Source: Atlanticothrix silvestris CENA357 (GTDB lineage: Bacteria; Cyanobacteriota; Cyanobacteriia; Cyanobacteriales; Nostocaceae). Taken from it: a stretch of DNA of 64,000 nucleotides. The stretch spans positions 62,001 to 126,000 of the forward strand of contig NZ_JAECZB010000092.1 in assembly GCF_016056295.1 (NCBI RefSeq), written 5' to 3'. The notes beneath the pieces are model-generated. The model did not search any database and had not been told where the DNA came from. It worked only from the letters and a program-made list of their open reading frames with translations. The translations under genes and the position numbers were made by a program. Within the stretch, counting starts at the first letter, position 1. Every line of letters starts with the position of its first letter. This document shows, in pieces, positions 25,946 to 35,768 of the stretch.

Positions 25946-26674
25946 ATGACTGAGTTTGAACGCTATCTGTTTGACCTACAAGGATTCTTAATTATCGAGA
26001 ATGTTCTGAATAGTGAGCAAATTAAAGCAATTCAGGCACTTTTGGATCAGCAAATTGAACTCCAAGATCATCCAGGAGCGACATTTTTACGTTTTGATGG
26101 TCTGCTATCTTGGGGCAAGCCTTATCAAGAACTAATCGATCATCCGCAGATTACACCTTATTTATCTGAGTTATTGGGAGAACAGTTTCGCCTGGATCAT
26201 GACTATATTCACATCATTCGTCAAGGTATTGGGCCTATTGGCGCTCACCTACACGGAGGCGGAACTCCCTACGATCCCTGCCAGTATTATTTATTCCAAA
26301 ATGGCAGGATGTATAATGGCTTGACCACTGTCGCCTACGAGCTAAATGATGTGCATCCTGGTGATGGAGGATTTGGCTGCATTCCTGGTAGTCACAAGAG
26401 CAATCTACCTCTACCGCAGAAATGGAAAAATTTAGAATTTCCCTGTGAGTGCGTACAGGCAATTTCTGTTAAAGCAGGTAGCGCCATTATATTTACTGAG
26501 GCTTTAACTCATGGTACTCTCCCGTGGCGGGGATTAGGCGATCGCCAGACATTATTTTACAAATATTCCCCTTACTCATCTGCATGGGCTAGATACTACT
26601 ATAATCTTGATGATTATCCCAACTTGACCGCTTCTCAGCAAAAAATTCTCAGAACACCAGGAGTCTTTCCCTAG
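25946..26674 (+). CDS. Phytanoyl-CoA dioxygenase (PhyH) family protein
   Basis: 242 residues of the Fe(II)/2-oxoglutarate-dependent PhyH family. The N-terminal FERYLFDLQGFLIIENVLN is the usual family start (F-x-x-x-G-ILIIENVL). Candidate iron-binding residues are the His of GAHLHGGGTPYDP and the distal His of TEALTHGTLPWRG. The following RQTLFYKYSP supplies a basic residue for 2-oxoglutarate. The double-stranded beta-helix signature GDGGFGCIPGSHKSN is intact. The substrate is unknown; homologues act on lipids, natural products or osmolytes. Confidence 0.87.
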   Translation: MTEFERYLFDLQGFLIIENVLNSEQIKAIQALLDQQIELQDHPGATFLRFDGLLSWGKPYQELIDHPQITPYLSELLGEQFRLDHDYIHIIRQGIGPIGAHLHGGGTPYDPCQYYLFQNGRMYNGLTTVAYELNDVHPGDGGFGCIPGSHKSNLPLPQKWKNLEFPCECVQAISVKAGSAIIFTEALTHGTLPWRGLGDRQTLFYKYSPYSSAWARYYYNLDDYPNLTASQQKILRTPGVFP

Positions 26675-26860
26675 AGGAAACGTCCAAAAATATTGCCAAG
26701 AGTCAACATAAACTTTACAAACAAAAAAGTAGCAAAAAATTTGGAAAATAAGAATATTTTTTCGCTACAGCCTGAAATTTTAGAGAAAACTTCTAGAGTT
26801 TCCCAAAGTGTACCTAAGTGAAGTTAAGGTACAAAACATTCAGTCTCAAGGGCGGTAAAA

Positions 26861-27634
26861 TTGCAACCAAAAGGAAATTTAGAACAATTGTGGATAGTAC
26901 GCTGTTTTGCCGCAGTGCTACTCTTTGGTCAAGTCTGGCTACATTTACTGCAAGGGAAAACTTGCTCACACAAAATTTTAGAACACATGGTGACTGTGGG
27001 GCCAGGTTCTATTTCTCCAGTTCTCCTAGTCAATGTTTTTGCAGGGATGATTTTTACTATTCAGACGGCTAGAGAACTAGTCAGATTTGGTGCTGTCAGT
27101 GCTGTGGGAGGTGCTTTTGCTTTAGCTTTTTGCAGAGAATTAGCACCAATTTTGACTGCTAGTATTATTGCTGGGCAAGTAGGCTCTGCTTTTGCGGCAG
27201 AAATAGGTGCAATGCGGGTTACAGAGCAAATTGATGCACTTTATATGCTCAAAACAGATCCAATTGATTACCTAGTACTTCCTAGAGTAATTGCTTGCTG
27301 TATGATGATGCCAATAATGATGATTTTTGCTTTACTTATGGGACTCGTTGGCGGCGTTTTTGCCGCAGCACAATTTTACAAAATTCTTCCAGAGACATTT
27401 TTAGAGTCAGTCAGAGATTTTTTAGATCCATCAGATTTGTCTATTGTTGTGTTAAAAGGGTTTATTTTTGGAGCTTTAGTTGCTGTTATCGGCTGTAGTT
27501 GGGGTTTAACTACCAAAGGAGGAGCTAAAGAAGTCGGAGAGTCAGCAACAAAAGCAGTAGTTACTACTTGGGTATCAATTTTCATCATAGATTTCTTTCT
27601 ATCTTTATTGCTCTTTGAACATCCTCCGCTTTAA
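26861..27634 (+). CDS. MlaE-type ABC transporter permease
   Basis: 257 residues with about five spans, of the MlaE/YrbE permease family that moves phospholipid or other lipids between membranes. Landmarks are MVTVGPGSISPVLLVNVFAG, ELAPILTASIIAGQVGSAFA and AEIGAMRVTEQIDALYML. The cytoplasmic GGAKEVGESATKAVVTTW follows near the end. The only long-frame start is TTG at 26861. No MlaF ATPase or MlaD gene is adjacent; in cyanobacteria these parts are often scattered. Confidence 0.9.
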   Translation: MQPKGNLEQLWIVRCFAAVLLFGQVWLHLLQGKTCSHKILEHMVTVGPGSISPVLLVNVFAGMIFTIQTARELVRFGAVSAVGGAFALAFCRELAPILTASIIAGQVGSAFAAEIGAMRVTEQIDALYMLKTDPIDYLVLPRVIACCMMMPIMMIFALLMGLVGGVFAAAQFYKILPETFLESVRDFLDPSDLSIVVLKGFIFGALVAVIGCSWGLTTKGGAKEVGESATKAVVTTWVSIFIIDFFLSLLLFEHPPL

Positions 27635-27781
27635 GCCCAAGTTTTTCACTCAAACATTAATGATTTGAATCTTCTATGAATTTGATTTGAGGATTTTAAA
27701 ATTCAAAAATTATTACATAAACTTGGGCATAAATCAATACGCTTGGGTTAAAGGTTATTGGTATAGATAATTCGTCTTATC

Positions 27782-27801
27782 AGACGCGATTTATCGCGTC
27801 T
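27782..27801. repeat. Small palindromic repeat
   Basis: AGACGCGAT-TT-ATCGCGTCT, a hairpin type found widely in cyanobacterial spacers. It sits between the MlaE and Rieske genes, which converge, and could serve both as a terminator. Confidence 0.7.
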
Positions 27802-27866
27802 CTACAGGAGGTTTTTTGGCTTAATTGGATCGTATTGGGGCATAAATTCTCAAACCACATGAGATT

Positions 27867-29270
27867 TTAATTTTGTTCTGGCAGATTACGCAACGGTATA
27901 GGTCGTCCATCATAGAACTGTTTTTGAAGCCTACTCAACCCCAACCATGCAATCCCGAAGGTCAGAGGTGTTAATGTTTCAATCACCACTAATAAAAGGG
28001 ACGTTGTATGGAACAAGAATGCCAAAATTGGAGTGCTGATCAAAGCAACTACTGCTATAGTTCCACACCAAAACCTCAATTGTTGAATTTTAGCAAGTGC
28101 AGCTCTACAACTGGCACAATTTCTTGTATGTGAGTTATACCTTTCTAGCAGCTTATTTTTAGGTAATATTGGTGGTAAACTTTCTCCTGGAAATGGTTCA
28201 GCATTGTATTGGTTAACCCATTGGTGCAATTCAAAAACAAAACTATCTGCTTTTGTAGGTAAATAGAAAGCCTTAGCAAAGTTAGGGCTACCTCCTTTGG
28301 CTGCTAAATAACGTTCTTGATAGTGGAGGAAAATTTGATCATCTTCTAAAACACCGTTTTGTCCAATGTGATAGTACCAGCGTGGTCTCAACTTAATAAA
28401 TAGCCCCGGAAGTTTAGAGGGGAATTTGAAAGGAAAACGAGCAAATAAACGACATTCACCTTTACGAATTGGCGTTGCATAAACAACAGTTAAAATTCTG
28501 CCCCGTTCAGAGTTGATATCATGCCACATTAAACAAGGAGCGACAAAAGTTGTCGATAGTTCTCCCGACTGTCCTGGTTTTATACCTTGCTGCCAAATGC
28601 CTTTGAATCCATGTTTTCCAGATTCAATTACTTCTAGTCCTAAAGCAGTTGCATTGGCCCTATTTCCTACAGTTTGGTGATGTGTGAAAGCTACATGACT
28701 GGGGTCAAGTATATTTTCTAAAAGTGTCAGTGCATCGTAAGGTACATCTCTAAATGTATTAATGACAACCCAGCCATCAGGCGATTCTTCTAAAGGCTCA
28801 ATAATAGGAACTGTTGTTTTTGCAGCATTTTCTGGGTTGCCGACATAAACAAACAGTAATCCTTGCCGTTCAGATGTAGGTAATAATACTGCACATGCTC
28901 GTAAAGAAGTTTCTGCTGTTCCACCTATAGGTTGCTGAGGAATACGCTGGCAACTACCATCTCCAGAGAATGACCAGCCGTGGTATGGACACTCTAATAA
29001 CCCATCGTTGTTAATTCTACCTTCTGAGAGTGGTGCTAAGCGATGAGGACACTGGTCTAAAAATATCTTCCAGGATTTTGCTTGCCTATCCCACCAAATT
29101 ACAATGTCTTTGCCCAACACTGTCAAAGGAGTTGGTTTTGATTTATCTAAATCTTCAACGTAGTGGACGGGATACCATGCTTCTTGCCAATCGAAACAAT
29201 GAGGGTCACTGCCACCAGGGTAAATTTTCTCTACAGAAATATTGCCTACAATAGGCTCTGTATCCAACAT
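27867..29270 (-). CDS. Rieske oxygenase of the pheophorbide-a-oxygenase/Tic55 type
   Basis: 467 residues. The Rieske 2Fe-2S site is CPHRLAPLSEG...LECPYHGWSF (CxH and CxxH, about residues 74-98). The mononuclear iron site is ILDPSHVAFTHHQT. The C-terminus has a CASC motif followed by two hydrophobic spans, as in the PAO/Tic55/PTC52 group. Plant relatives act on chlorophyll breakdown or carry redox signals in the plastid envelope. The cyanobacterial role is not settled. It diverges from the hybrid kinase with starts 62 bp apart. Confidence 0.87.
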   Translation of the reverse strand: MLDTEPIVGNISVEKIYPGGSDPHCFDWQEAWYPVHYVEDLDKSKPTPLTVLGKDIVIWWDRQAKSWKIFLDQCPHRLAPLSEGRINNDGLLECPYHGWSFSGDGSCQRIPQQPIGGTAETSLRACAVLLPTSERQGLLFVYVGNPENAAKTTVPIIEPLEESPDGWVVINTFRDVPYDALTLLENILDPSHVAFTHHQTVGNRANATALGLEVIESGKHGFKGIWQQGIKPGQSGELSTTFVAPCLMWHDINSERGRILTVVYATPIRKGECRLFARFPFKFPSKLPGLFIKLRPRWYYHIGQNGVLEDDQIFLHYQERYLAAKGGSPNFAKAFYLPTKADSFVFELHQWVNQYNAEPFPGESLPPILPKNKLLERYNSHTRNCASCRAALAKIQQLRFWCGTIAVVALISTPILAFLFHTTSLLLVVIETLTPLTFGIAWLGLSRLQKQFYDGRPIPLRNLPEQN

Positions 29271-29331
29271 TCTTTTAGTTTACAAATCTTTATTGCACTC
29301 TCTTAATTGTATCTTTAGTAAAATTGCATCT

Positions 29332-31938
29332 ATGCAGCGATCGCTAATTATCTTATTAGTGGGGCTAATAGCCCTAATCATGGCTCATGGGATGGCGCTG
29401 ATTTACCAAGTTCAGCCGGGAGTATCTCTATGGTTTCCTCCATCAGGTGTGGCGATCGCCCTGACTTTTTGGTTTGGTCGCTCTGGTATTATTTTGACAG
29501 GGTTGGCATCGTTCCTTATGGCACCGTTTTGGGGATTGCATAGCTGGGAGCGAATGGTTGGTTTCGTCGATGTTATTGAACCTTTAATAGCTTGGTTACT
29601 CTACCGTCGTCTCTGGCGAGGTTCCCTCACACTAAATAACCTTAGAGATGCTAATTTTTTTACTATGAGTGTGCCTTTAGTAGCTTCAGCTACCTTAGCT
29701 ACGGTTGGTAGTTTGACTTGGGTAGCCATAGGCAACATGTCTGCTTCTAGTTTGACTCAAAACATTCCTCATTGGTGGTTGGGTAATGCTATAGGAATTA
29801 TGGCAATTACCCCTACTGCCCTTTTAGTCCTCACACCGCATTTGCAATTTTGGGGTTGGTTAACTAATTCAGAACCATCAAACTCTTCATCTAACTGTCT
29901 TAGTTTCCCCACCTCTCGTCGGCTTTTAATAGAAGTAAGCGCAATACTACTGTTGTGTGTAGCCACAGCAATTCTCACTGTTTCGGAAACTTACCAATCA
30001 AATTTTAAGTTCCAACAATTATCATTTTTGAGCTTTGTGCCCGTTATCTGGGCTGCAACTCGCTTTGGTGTCACTAGCGGGATGTTGACTTCTAGTGTTT
30101 GCGTACTGGTAACACTGTTCTTTTACTTGGTTGTCTATCCCAATGCTATGTCCTTGCCAAGGTTCCCAGTCCAACCAGAAGTTTTACACGTTCACAAACT
30201 GAGTTTATTAGTGCAGTGTGCTGTCGGGTTGCTGGTAGGAACTGCCATTACAGAAAGAGCCAGAATTCAAGTAACATTAGCTGTAGCAAGAGTGCGATTA
30301 GGAGAATATCAAGCTCGCGCAGAATTATCTGAAAAACTTATCCAACTTAATGATTCACTTGTTGAGGCTAACGCTCATCTCGAAGAATCTCATCAAGACA
30401 AAGACGAGTTACTAAAGCGCGAACAAGCCCTTAGCAGTCGGCTAGACAATATTTTAGAAAGCATGACGGATGCATTTATCGCTGTCAATCGAGATTGGCA
30501 AATTACTTATGTTAATAGACAAGCAGCAAAAATTAATGGAGTAGAACCAGAATATATTTTAGGAACAAATTTTTGGGAACAGTGGCCTCAAGCTAAGGAT
30601 ACAAAGTATGAGTGGGAATATCGTCGCGCGATCGCACAAAAAGTATCTGTCCACTTTGAGGCATTATGTGAACCGTTGAACAAGTGGTTTGAAATCCACG
30701 CCTATCCTGCTGAAGATGGTCTAGGCATCTTTTTTAGAAACATCACTGAGCGCAAGCAAGTGGAAGTAGAGCGCGAACATCTACTGATTTTAGAGCAGAC
30801 TGCACGTAGTGAAGCTGAAATGGCTAACCGACTTAAGGATCAATTCCTCGCAGTCCTATCCCATGAATTGCGGACTCCACTGAACCCTATTTTAGGTTGG
30901 GCAACGCTATTAAGAAGCCGTAATTTTGAAGGAGCAACACTAATACGTGGGCTAGAAGCCATTGAGCGCAATGCTAAATTACAAATTCAACTGATTGAAG
31001 ACTTGCTGGATGTTTCTCGCATTCAGCAAGGGAAAATAACCTTAAATATTCAGCCTATCAATTTAATTAACATCATAGAAGGGGCATTAGAAACTGTTCA
31101 GCTAGTAGTAGAGGCAAAAAATATTCAAATTCACACCTTCTTGGAGTTAGATGTCGGAATGGTTGCAGGGGATGCAGCTCGCTTACAACAAATTTTATGG
31201 AATTTACTTTCTAATGCAGTCAAATTCACACCACCAGGAGGGCAAGTGAATGTGCGCTTAGGACGTATTGAAAAGTTTGCCGAAATTCAAGTCCAAGATA
31301 CTGGCAAAGGCATTAGTGTAGAATTTTTACCATACGTATTTGATTATTTTCGTCAAGCTGATGGCACAATAACTCGACAATTTGGAGGGCTGGGGTTAGG
31401 ACTAGCTATTGCTCGTAATCTTACCGAATTGCATGGTGGATCTGTCAAAGCAGAAAGTCTAGGGGAAGGAATGGGGGCAACATTTACAGTCAGATTACCG
31501 CTGATGTCCAATCTGCTCCAGACAAGTAAAAATATTGTCAAACAAACTAATTATTTGAATTTGACAGGGTTGTGCATTTTAGTTGTAGATGATGACACAG
31601 ATACAGGTGAATTTCTGTTAATGATGCTAGAAGAGTTTGGTGCATCTGTTATTACAGTTGCATCCGCAGGCGATGCTTTGGAATTAATGGCAAAATCTCC
31701 AGTTGATTTATTGTTAAGTGATATAGGAATGCCAGGAATAGATGGCTATATGCTGATGCGTTTAATTCGAGCCATGCCAGCAGAGCGAGGAGGAAAAATC
31801 CCGGCGATCGCTCTAACTGCTTATGCCGGAGAATTGAACCAAAAACAGGCACTTGCAGCCGGGTATCAGATGCATTTAGTCAAACCAATTGAGTCGGAAA
31901 CATTGTTAAAGGCAATCTCACAAGTTTTAAACATCTAA
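29332..31938 (+). CDS. MASE1-PAS hybrid histidine kinase with receiver domain
   Basis: About 868 residues from the ATG at 29332. The N-terminal 300 residues form about eight spans with the MASE1 start GVSLWFPPSGVAIALTFWFG. A coiled linker and a PAS domain (ILESMTDAFIAVNRDWQITY) follow. The H-box is FLAVLSHELRTPLNPILGWA. N, G1 and G2 boxes (WNLLSNAVKF, DTGKGIS, GLGLGLAI) are intact. A C-terminal receiver carries the phospho-acceptor Asp in LLLSDIGMPGIDG. The ligand is unknown. I chose this start because the 30 codons before it overlap the divergent gene and look untranslated. Confidence 0.9.
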   Translation: MQRSLIILLVGLIALIMAHGMALIYQVQPGVSLWFPPSGVAIALTFWFGRSGIILTGLASFLMAPFWGLHSWERMVGFVDVIEPLIAWLLYRRLWRGSLTLNNLRDANFFTMSVPLVASATLATVGSLTWVAIGNMSASSLTQNIPHWWLGNAIGIMAITPTALLVLTPHLQFWGWLTNSEPSNSSSNCLSFPTSRRLLIEVSAILLLCVATAILTVSETYQSNFKFQQLSFLSFVPVIWAATRFGVTSGMLTSSVCVLVTLFFYLVVYPNAMSLPRFPVQPEVLHVHKLSLLVQCAVGLLVGTAITERARIQVTLAVARVRLGEYQARAELSEKLIQLNDSLVEANAHLEESHQDKDELLKREQALSSRLDNILESMTDAFIAVNRDWQITYVNRQAAKINGVEPEYILGTNFWEQWPQAKDTKYEWEYRRAIAQKVSVHFEALCEPLNKWFEIHAYPAEDGLGIFFRNITERKQVEVEREHLLILEQTARSEAEMANRLKDQFLAVLSHELRTPLNPILGWATLLRSRNFEGATLIRGLEAIERNAKLQIQLIEDLLDVSRIQQGKITLNIQPINLINIIEGALETVQLVVEAKNIQIHTFLELDVGMVAGDAARLQQILWNLLSNAVKFTPPGGQVNVRLGRIEKFAEIQVQDTGKGISVEFLPYVFDYFRQADGTITRQFGGLGLGLAIARNLTELHGGSVKAESLGEGMGATFTVRLPLMSNLLQTSKNIVKQTNYLNLTGLCILVVDDDTDTGEFLLMMLEEFGASVITVASAGDALELMAKSPVDLLLSDIGMPGIDGYMLMRLIRAMPAERGGKIPAIALTAYAGELNQKQALAAGYQMHLVKPIESETLLKAISQVLNI

Positions 31939-32079
31939 AGTTCTGGGATACTCCCGCCATATTGTCAGCCGATACAATCATTTATGTGTATTGTTACGAT
32001 TATGATTTATTGTACATACACGGTAAAATTTTGCTTTTTTAGCAGCAAATTTTAATTAAAAAGGTAGGAATGCAAGTAA

Positions 32080-33711
32080 ATGCAAATAGCTCAGAAATGG
32101 TTGACTGAAAAAACTAATCAATTAGTGCTTTGTTTGTTGGTTGGAGGACTACTGTTTCGAGCTTTTGTTGCTTTTTGGCTTTATCCTACTTTTGATGAAG
32201 CTTATTACTATCTTTATAGCTTGCATCTGGACTGGAGTTATTTCGATCATCCTGTACTGGTAGCGCTGACAACTGGTTTTGGCCCTTGGTTGACTGGAGT
32301 TGTATCTCAGTTTACGATTCGCATGGGAGCGCTGATTGCACACACAGGTAGTTTATTACTGTTGTATTTAATTAGCAAAAGACTATTCTCTCCCCAGGCT
32401 GCCACAATAACTTTAGCGATCGCTACCATTAGCCCGATTTTTCAAGTCGGCTTTGGTATACTCAGTCTACCTGACAGCCCATTGATGTTTTTTTGGTCAG
32501 CTAGTTTATTTTGTGCAACTACTGAACTTTTTCGGCAGCCAAATTCATCTAATGCCTACGTCCCTAGTTATCGCTTAGCAATTCTGGGTGTTTTAGTTGG
32601 ATTAGCCTGTCTGAGTAAATATCACGGTTTTATTTTAGGACTAGGACTAGTTGGTTTTTGTTTAACAAATCCACGTTATCGCTGTGTTTTTCGCTCCCCT
32701 TGGGCATGGCTAAGCTTAGGCTTATTTGTAATCACCATCTTCCCTATTTTGTTTTGGAATATTCAGCATGATTGGGTATCATTTCGCTTTCAATCAGAGC
32801 GAGCAGTGCCAAGAAGCGGCTACAATCTGCTAAATGTGATATTAGTTTGTTTAGCTGGAGTAGCTTACCTGTTCCCAACCATAGGATTACCACTTTGGTG
32901 GGTAAGTTTGCGATCGACGCTAACTCGAACAGTTCAAGTTTTTTCCCAGAAATCTCTAAAATCGGATAAATTCTTACATGATTCTTCTCTCTTGATTTTA
33001 TGGGTATCCTTACCTGTAATTTTAGGGTTTACTCTCATCGGAGGATATCGGCAAATTCTTCCAGCTTGGTCGATGCCAGGGTTTTGGGGGATAACTTTGC
33101 TGTTAGGACAACAAGCAATCATTTGGGAGAAGCAATCTCGACTTTGGGTGCGGCGATGGCTTTTAGGTTCAGGAATTATGGTTGCCACTATCTTACTAAT
33201 TGCTTTATTGCAAGTGACAACGGGAATAATGCAAAAACCTAGTCAATACGCCCTTATGGGAGGTTTTTTGCCTCCCAAAGATGACCCCTCGACAGAATTA
33301 ATTGATATTCAACAACTGCGGCGTGGCTTTGCTGCATCTCCTGTTCTAAGTACAGCTTTAGAAAAATCTAGTTTTATATTTACCAATCGCTATTACATCG
33401 GTGGGCCAATTGCGATGTCTCTTGAACCCCTAATTAACATCCCAATTACTTGCTTTGATATTGGCAAAGATTTGCGTGGCTTTGCTTTTTGGTCAGCAGC
33501 CACTCAATGGCTGGGAAAAGATGCGCTGTATATCACTACCAACCCGTTTAATCAGAGAAAAGACTTGATGGATAGCTATCGAAATCACTTTAGTAGTTTA
33601 ACTGAGATCGCAACGATCCCAATTCGACGAGGCGGAGTAGTAGTCAACGTCATTTATGTCTATCAAGCCAGGACACTTCTCAAGCCTTACCCCCGGTCTT
33701 ACGGGATTTGA
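32080..33711 (+). CDS. GT39/ArnT-like membrane glycosyltransferase
   Basis: 543 residues with about 11-13 spans. The first periplasmic loop holds the catalytic-type acidic residues of GT-C enzymes in YPTFDEAYYYLYSLHLDWSY and FDHPVL. LPDSPLMFFW and CLSKYHGFILGLGL follow. Enzymes of this fold use polyprenyl-phosphate sugars to modify proteins, lipids or glycans. It is a single gene after the hybrid kinase, with no polysaccharide cluster around it. Confidence 0.85.
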   Translation: MQIAQKWLTEKTNQLVLCLLVGGLLFRAFVAFWLYPTFDEAYYYLYSLHLDWSYFDHPVLVALTTGFGPWLTGVVSQFTIRMGALIAHTGSLLLLYLISKRLFSPQAATITLAIATISPIFQVGFGILSLPDSPLMFFWSASLFCATTELFRQPNSSNAYVPSYRLAILGVLVGLACLSKYHGFILGLGLVGFCLTNPRYRCVFRSPWAWLSLGLFVITIFPILFWNIQHDWVSFRFQSERAVPRSGYNLLNVILVCLAGVAYLFPTIGLPLWWVSLRSTLTRTVQVFSQKSLKSDKFLHDSSLLILWVSLPVILGFTLIGGYRQILPAWSMPGFWGITLLLGQQAIIWEKQSRLWVRRWLLGSGIMVATILLIALLQVTTGIMQKPSQYALMGGFLPPKDDPSTELIDIQQLRRGFAASPVLSTALEKSSFIFTNRYYIGGPIAMSLEPLINIPITCFDIGKDLRGFAFWSAATQWLGKDALYITTNPFNQRKDLMDSYRNHFSSLTEIATIPIRRGGVVVNVIYVYQARTLLKPYPRSYGI

Positions 33712-33787
33712 CAAATAATACTATCGGTGTACATCGGCGGTTAATTTCATCTAAATTTGAGCAGTAGTATTTTTTCTGTGCGTCTCA

Positions 33788-33808
33788 ATTACGAATTACG
33801 AATTACGA
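33788..33808. repeat. ATTACGA heptamer array
   Basis: Three tandem ATTACGA units (STRR type). They overlap the last codons and stop of the ion channel pseudogene on the other strand. Confidence 0.85.
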
Positions 33809-34588
33809 ATTGGTAATTTACTGCCACATCTTTTACAAAACCCAGCATCGATATCATGGAAAGCCAAACCGCAACCCGAACAAACAGTTTCTACCTGATT
33901 GACGGTCTTGACTAACCGCTTAATTAAATCTCCCACTTGCCAAGGAATTAAGGCAATGCCTGTGAAAATCATCAATACTGTCAACAGGCGGCCTAATTTA
34001 GAAATCGGGATTACATCGCCAAACCCTACTGTTGTCATTGTGACTACAGAAAAATAGAATGCATCTAAAAATGTACTAAAGTTTTGCGGGTTGACCGGAT
34101 GCTCAACTTGATAAATTAAGCCAGAATATATAAAAACTATGGCGAATAATGTAAACAGTATTCGCGCAAAAATAACACCATCTTCAGTATTAATTTTGGC
34201 AAATAAAAATCTATTATCTATAAATCTAATTAATCTTAAAATTCTGAACCATCGCAGTAAACGAATAAATGTGATATCTACTATTCCCAATAAAAATGGC
34301 AAAATTGCGATTAAATCAATAATTGCATAAAAACTAAATAAAAATATACTTAATTTTATTTTCTGCACTCCAAAAGCGGAGTGCGTACTCTAATGCAAAA
34401 ATTATAAAAATAGCGGTATCAATTATATGCAACTGAAAGCGAACATTGTCAGGAATATTATAGGTTTCTGCTACAAAAATTCCTGATGATAGTAAAACTA
34501 AAGCGGCAATTGCTAAATTAATCGCTTTACCCACTGGTGTTTCTAAGTCTTGTAAGTAAAATTCTGTTTGTTCTCTGCTCAGTAACAT
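33796..34588 (-). pseudogene. Voltage-gated potassium channel split by a frameshift
   Basis: Two overlapping frames together make one six-span channel of about 264 residues. The upstream frame (34588-34334) gives the N-terminus and spans S1-S2, ending EYALRFWSAENKIKYIFI. The downstream frame (34368-33796) resumes at FSFYAIIDLIAILPFLLG. It has an S4 voltage sensor (IRLLRWFRILRLIRF), the selectivity filter TTVGFGD, and a C-terminal zinc-ribbon-like CSGCGLAFHDIDAGFCKRCG. Removing one base in the A/T-rich run around 34345-34352 restores a single frame. This is either a real disabling mutation or a sequencing slip. The rest of the channel is well preserved. Confidence 0.82.
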
Positions 34589-34678
34589 ATTTCACCAGAA
34601 ATAATTTGAATACATTTGCAGAAATCACACTATAAATGCGATATTCTTAACCATTATCCTTATCAACACTCAGACAGT

Positions 34679-35107
34679 ATGAACCACGAATATTTTATGC
34701 ATTTAGCATTGACAGAAGCAAAAAAAGGTGATGCGCCTTATGGTGCAGTGATTGTTAAAGATAATGACGTGGTTGCATTAGCTCATAATACAGTGAGGCG
34801 AGATAGTGATCCATCTGCTCATGCAGAAATTAATGTCATTCGCAGTTTAACAGCTAAACTCAAAAACCCTTCTTTAGAAGGTTATAGCATATACACAACT
34901 GGAGAGCCTTGCCCGATGTGTGCAACAGCTTGTGTTTGGACGGGTATATCAGAAATTATCTATGGTACTTCAATTAAAGATTTGATTTCGATCAAGCAAT
35001 CACAAATTGATTTATCTTGTGAAGAGATAATTGCTAAATCATCTAGAAACATAAAAGTGACGAAAGGCGTTTTAAAAAAGGAATGTTTAGAATTATTTAA
35101 TGAGTGA
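34679..35107 (+). CDS. Nucleoside/guanine deaminase of the CDA superfamily
   Basis: 142 residues from the ATG at 34679. Zinc-binding motifs are SAHAEINVI (HxE) and EPCPMCA (PCxxC). KKGDAPYGAVIVKDNDVVAL near the start resembles guanine deaminase GuaD more than TadA. The true tadA is at 62011. It is close to the response regulator gene, which ends 5 bp away on the other strand. The substrate is probably guanine, but related members deaminate other purines or cytosine. Confidence 0.82.
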   Translation: MNHEYFMHLALTEAKKGDAPYGAVIVKDNDVVALAHNTVRRDSDPSAHAEINVIRSLTAKLKNPSLEGYSIYTTGEPCPMCATACVWTGISEIIYGTSIKDLISIKQSQIDLSCEEIIAKSSRNIKVTKGVLKKECLELFNE

Positions 35108-35111
35108 AATT

Positions 35112-35768
35112 TTAGCTGTCTAAATAAGATAAAAACGTATTTGCAATAATAGCAGCTTGAGTGCGATCGCGCAAATTTAATCTATTTAAAATATTGGTGA
35201 CATGGTTCTTTACTGTCCCCTCAGAGATATATAATTGTTGAGCAATTTCTCGGTTATTAGCACCTGTAGCAATTAACCGCAAAACTTCTTTTTCTCTGGG
35301 AGTCAGTTCCGCTAAATTAGGTGGCACAGGTGGTAACTGAGTTGGTGTCATATTGGGAAACTGAGTCAAAAGTTTTTTGACGATTCCTGGCCCTAGTTGT
35401 GTATATCCTTTATAAACTGCACGAATAGCAAAAGCTAATTCTTCTGATGGTGTATCTTTCAATAAATACCCCATTGCCCCATTTTTTAAAGCTGCTGTTA
35501 CATATTCATCATCATCAAAAGTTGTAAGGATTAAAACTTTAACTCCAGCAAACCGCTTTTGAATTTCTCGCGTAGCTGCAACTCCATCCATGATAGGCAT
35601 TCTGATATCTAGCAATACTACATCTGGTTGTAATTGTGCTACTAAACTAATCGCAATTTCACCATTCTCTGCCTCTCCTACTATTTCTAAATCTGCTTCC
35701 AGTTCTAATAATGCTTTCAAGCCTTGACGAATTAAACTTTGGTCATCTACAAGCAACACTTTAATCAT
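35112..35768 (-). CDS. NarL/LuxR-type response regulator
   Basis: 218 residues. The receiver domain has DDQSLIRQG and the phospho-acceptor Asp in [13 protein letters not shown]. The LuxR-type helix-turn-helix has [20 protein letters not shown] followed by [16 protein letters not shown]. Its start overlaps the kinase stop by one base (TGATG), so the two are translated together. The likely target includes the neighbouring envelope-stress-like gene at 37233, which is inference from position. Confidence 0.92.
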   Translation of the reverse strand: MIKVLLVDDQSLIRQGLKALLELEADLEIVGEAENGEIAISLVAQLQPDVVLLDIRMPIMDGVAATREIQKRFAGVKVLILTTFDDDEYVTAALKNGAMGYLLKDTPSEELAFAIRAVYKGYTQLGPGIVKKLLTQFPNMTPTQLPPVPPNLAELTPREKEVLRLIATGANNREIAQQLYISEGTVKNHVTNILNRLNLRDRTQAAIIANTFLSYLDS

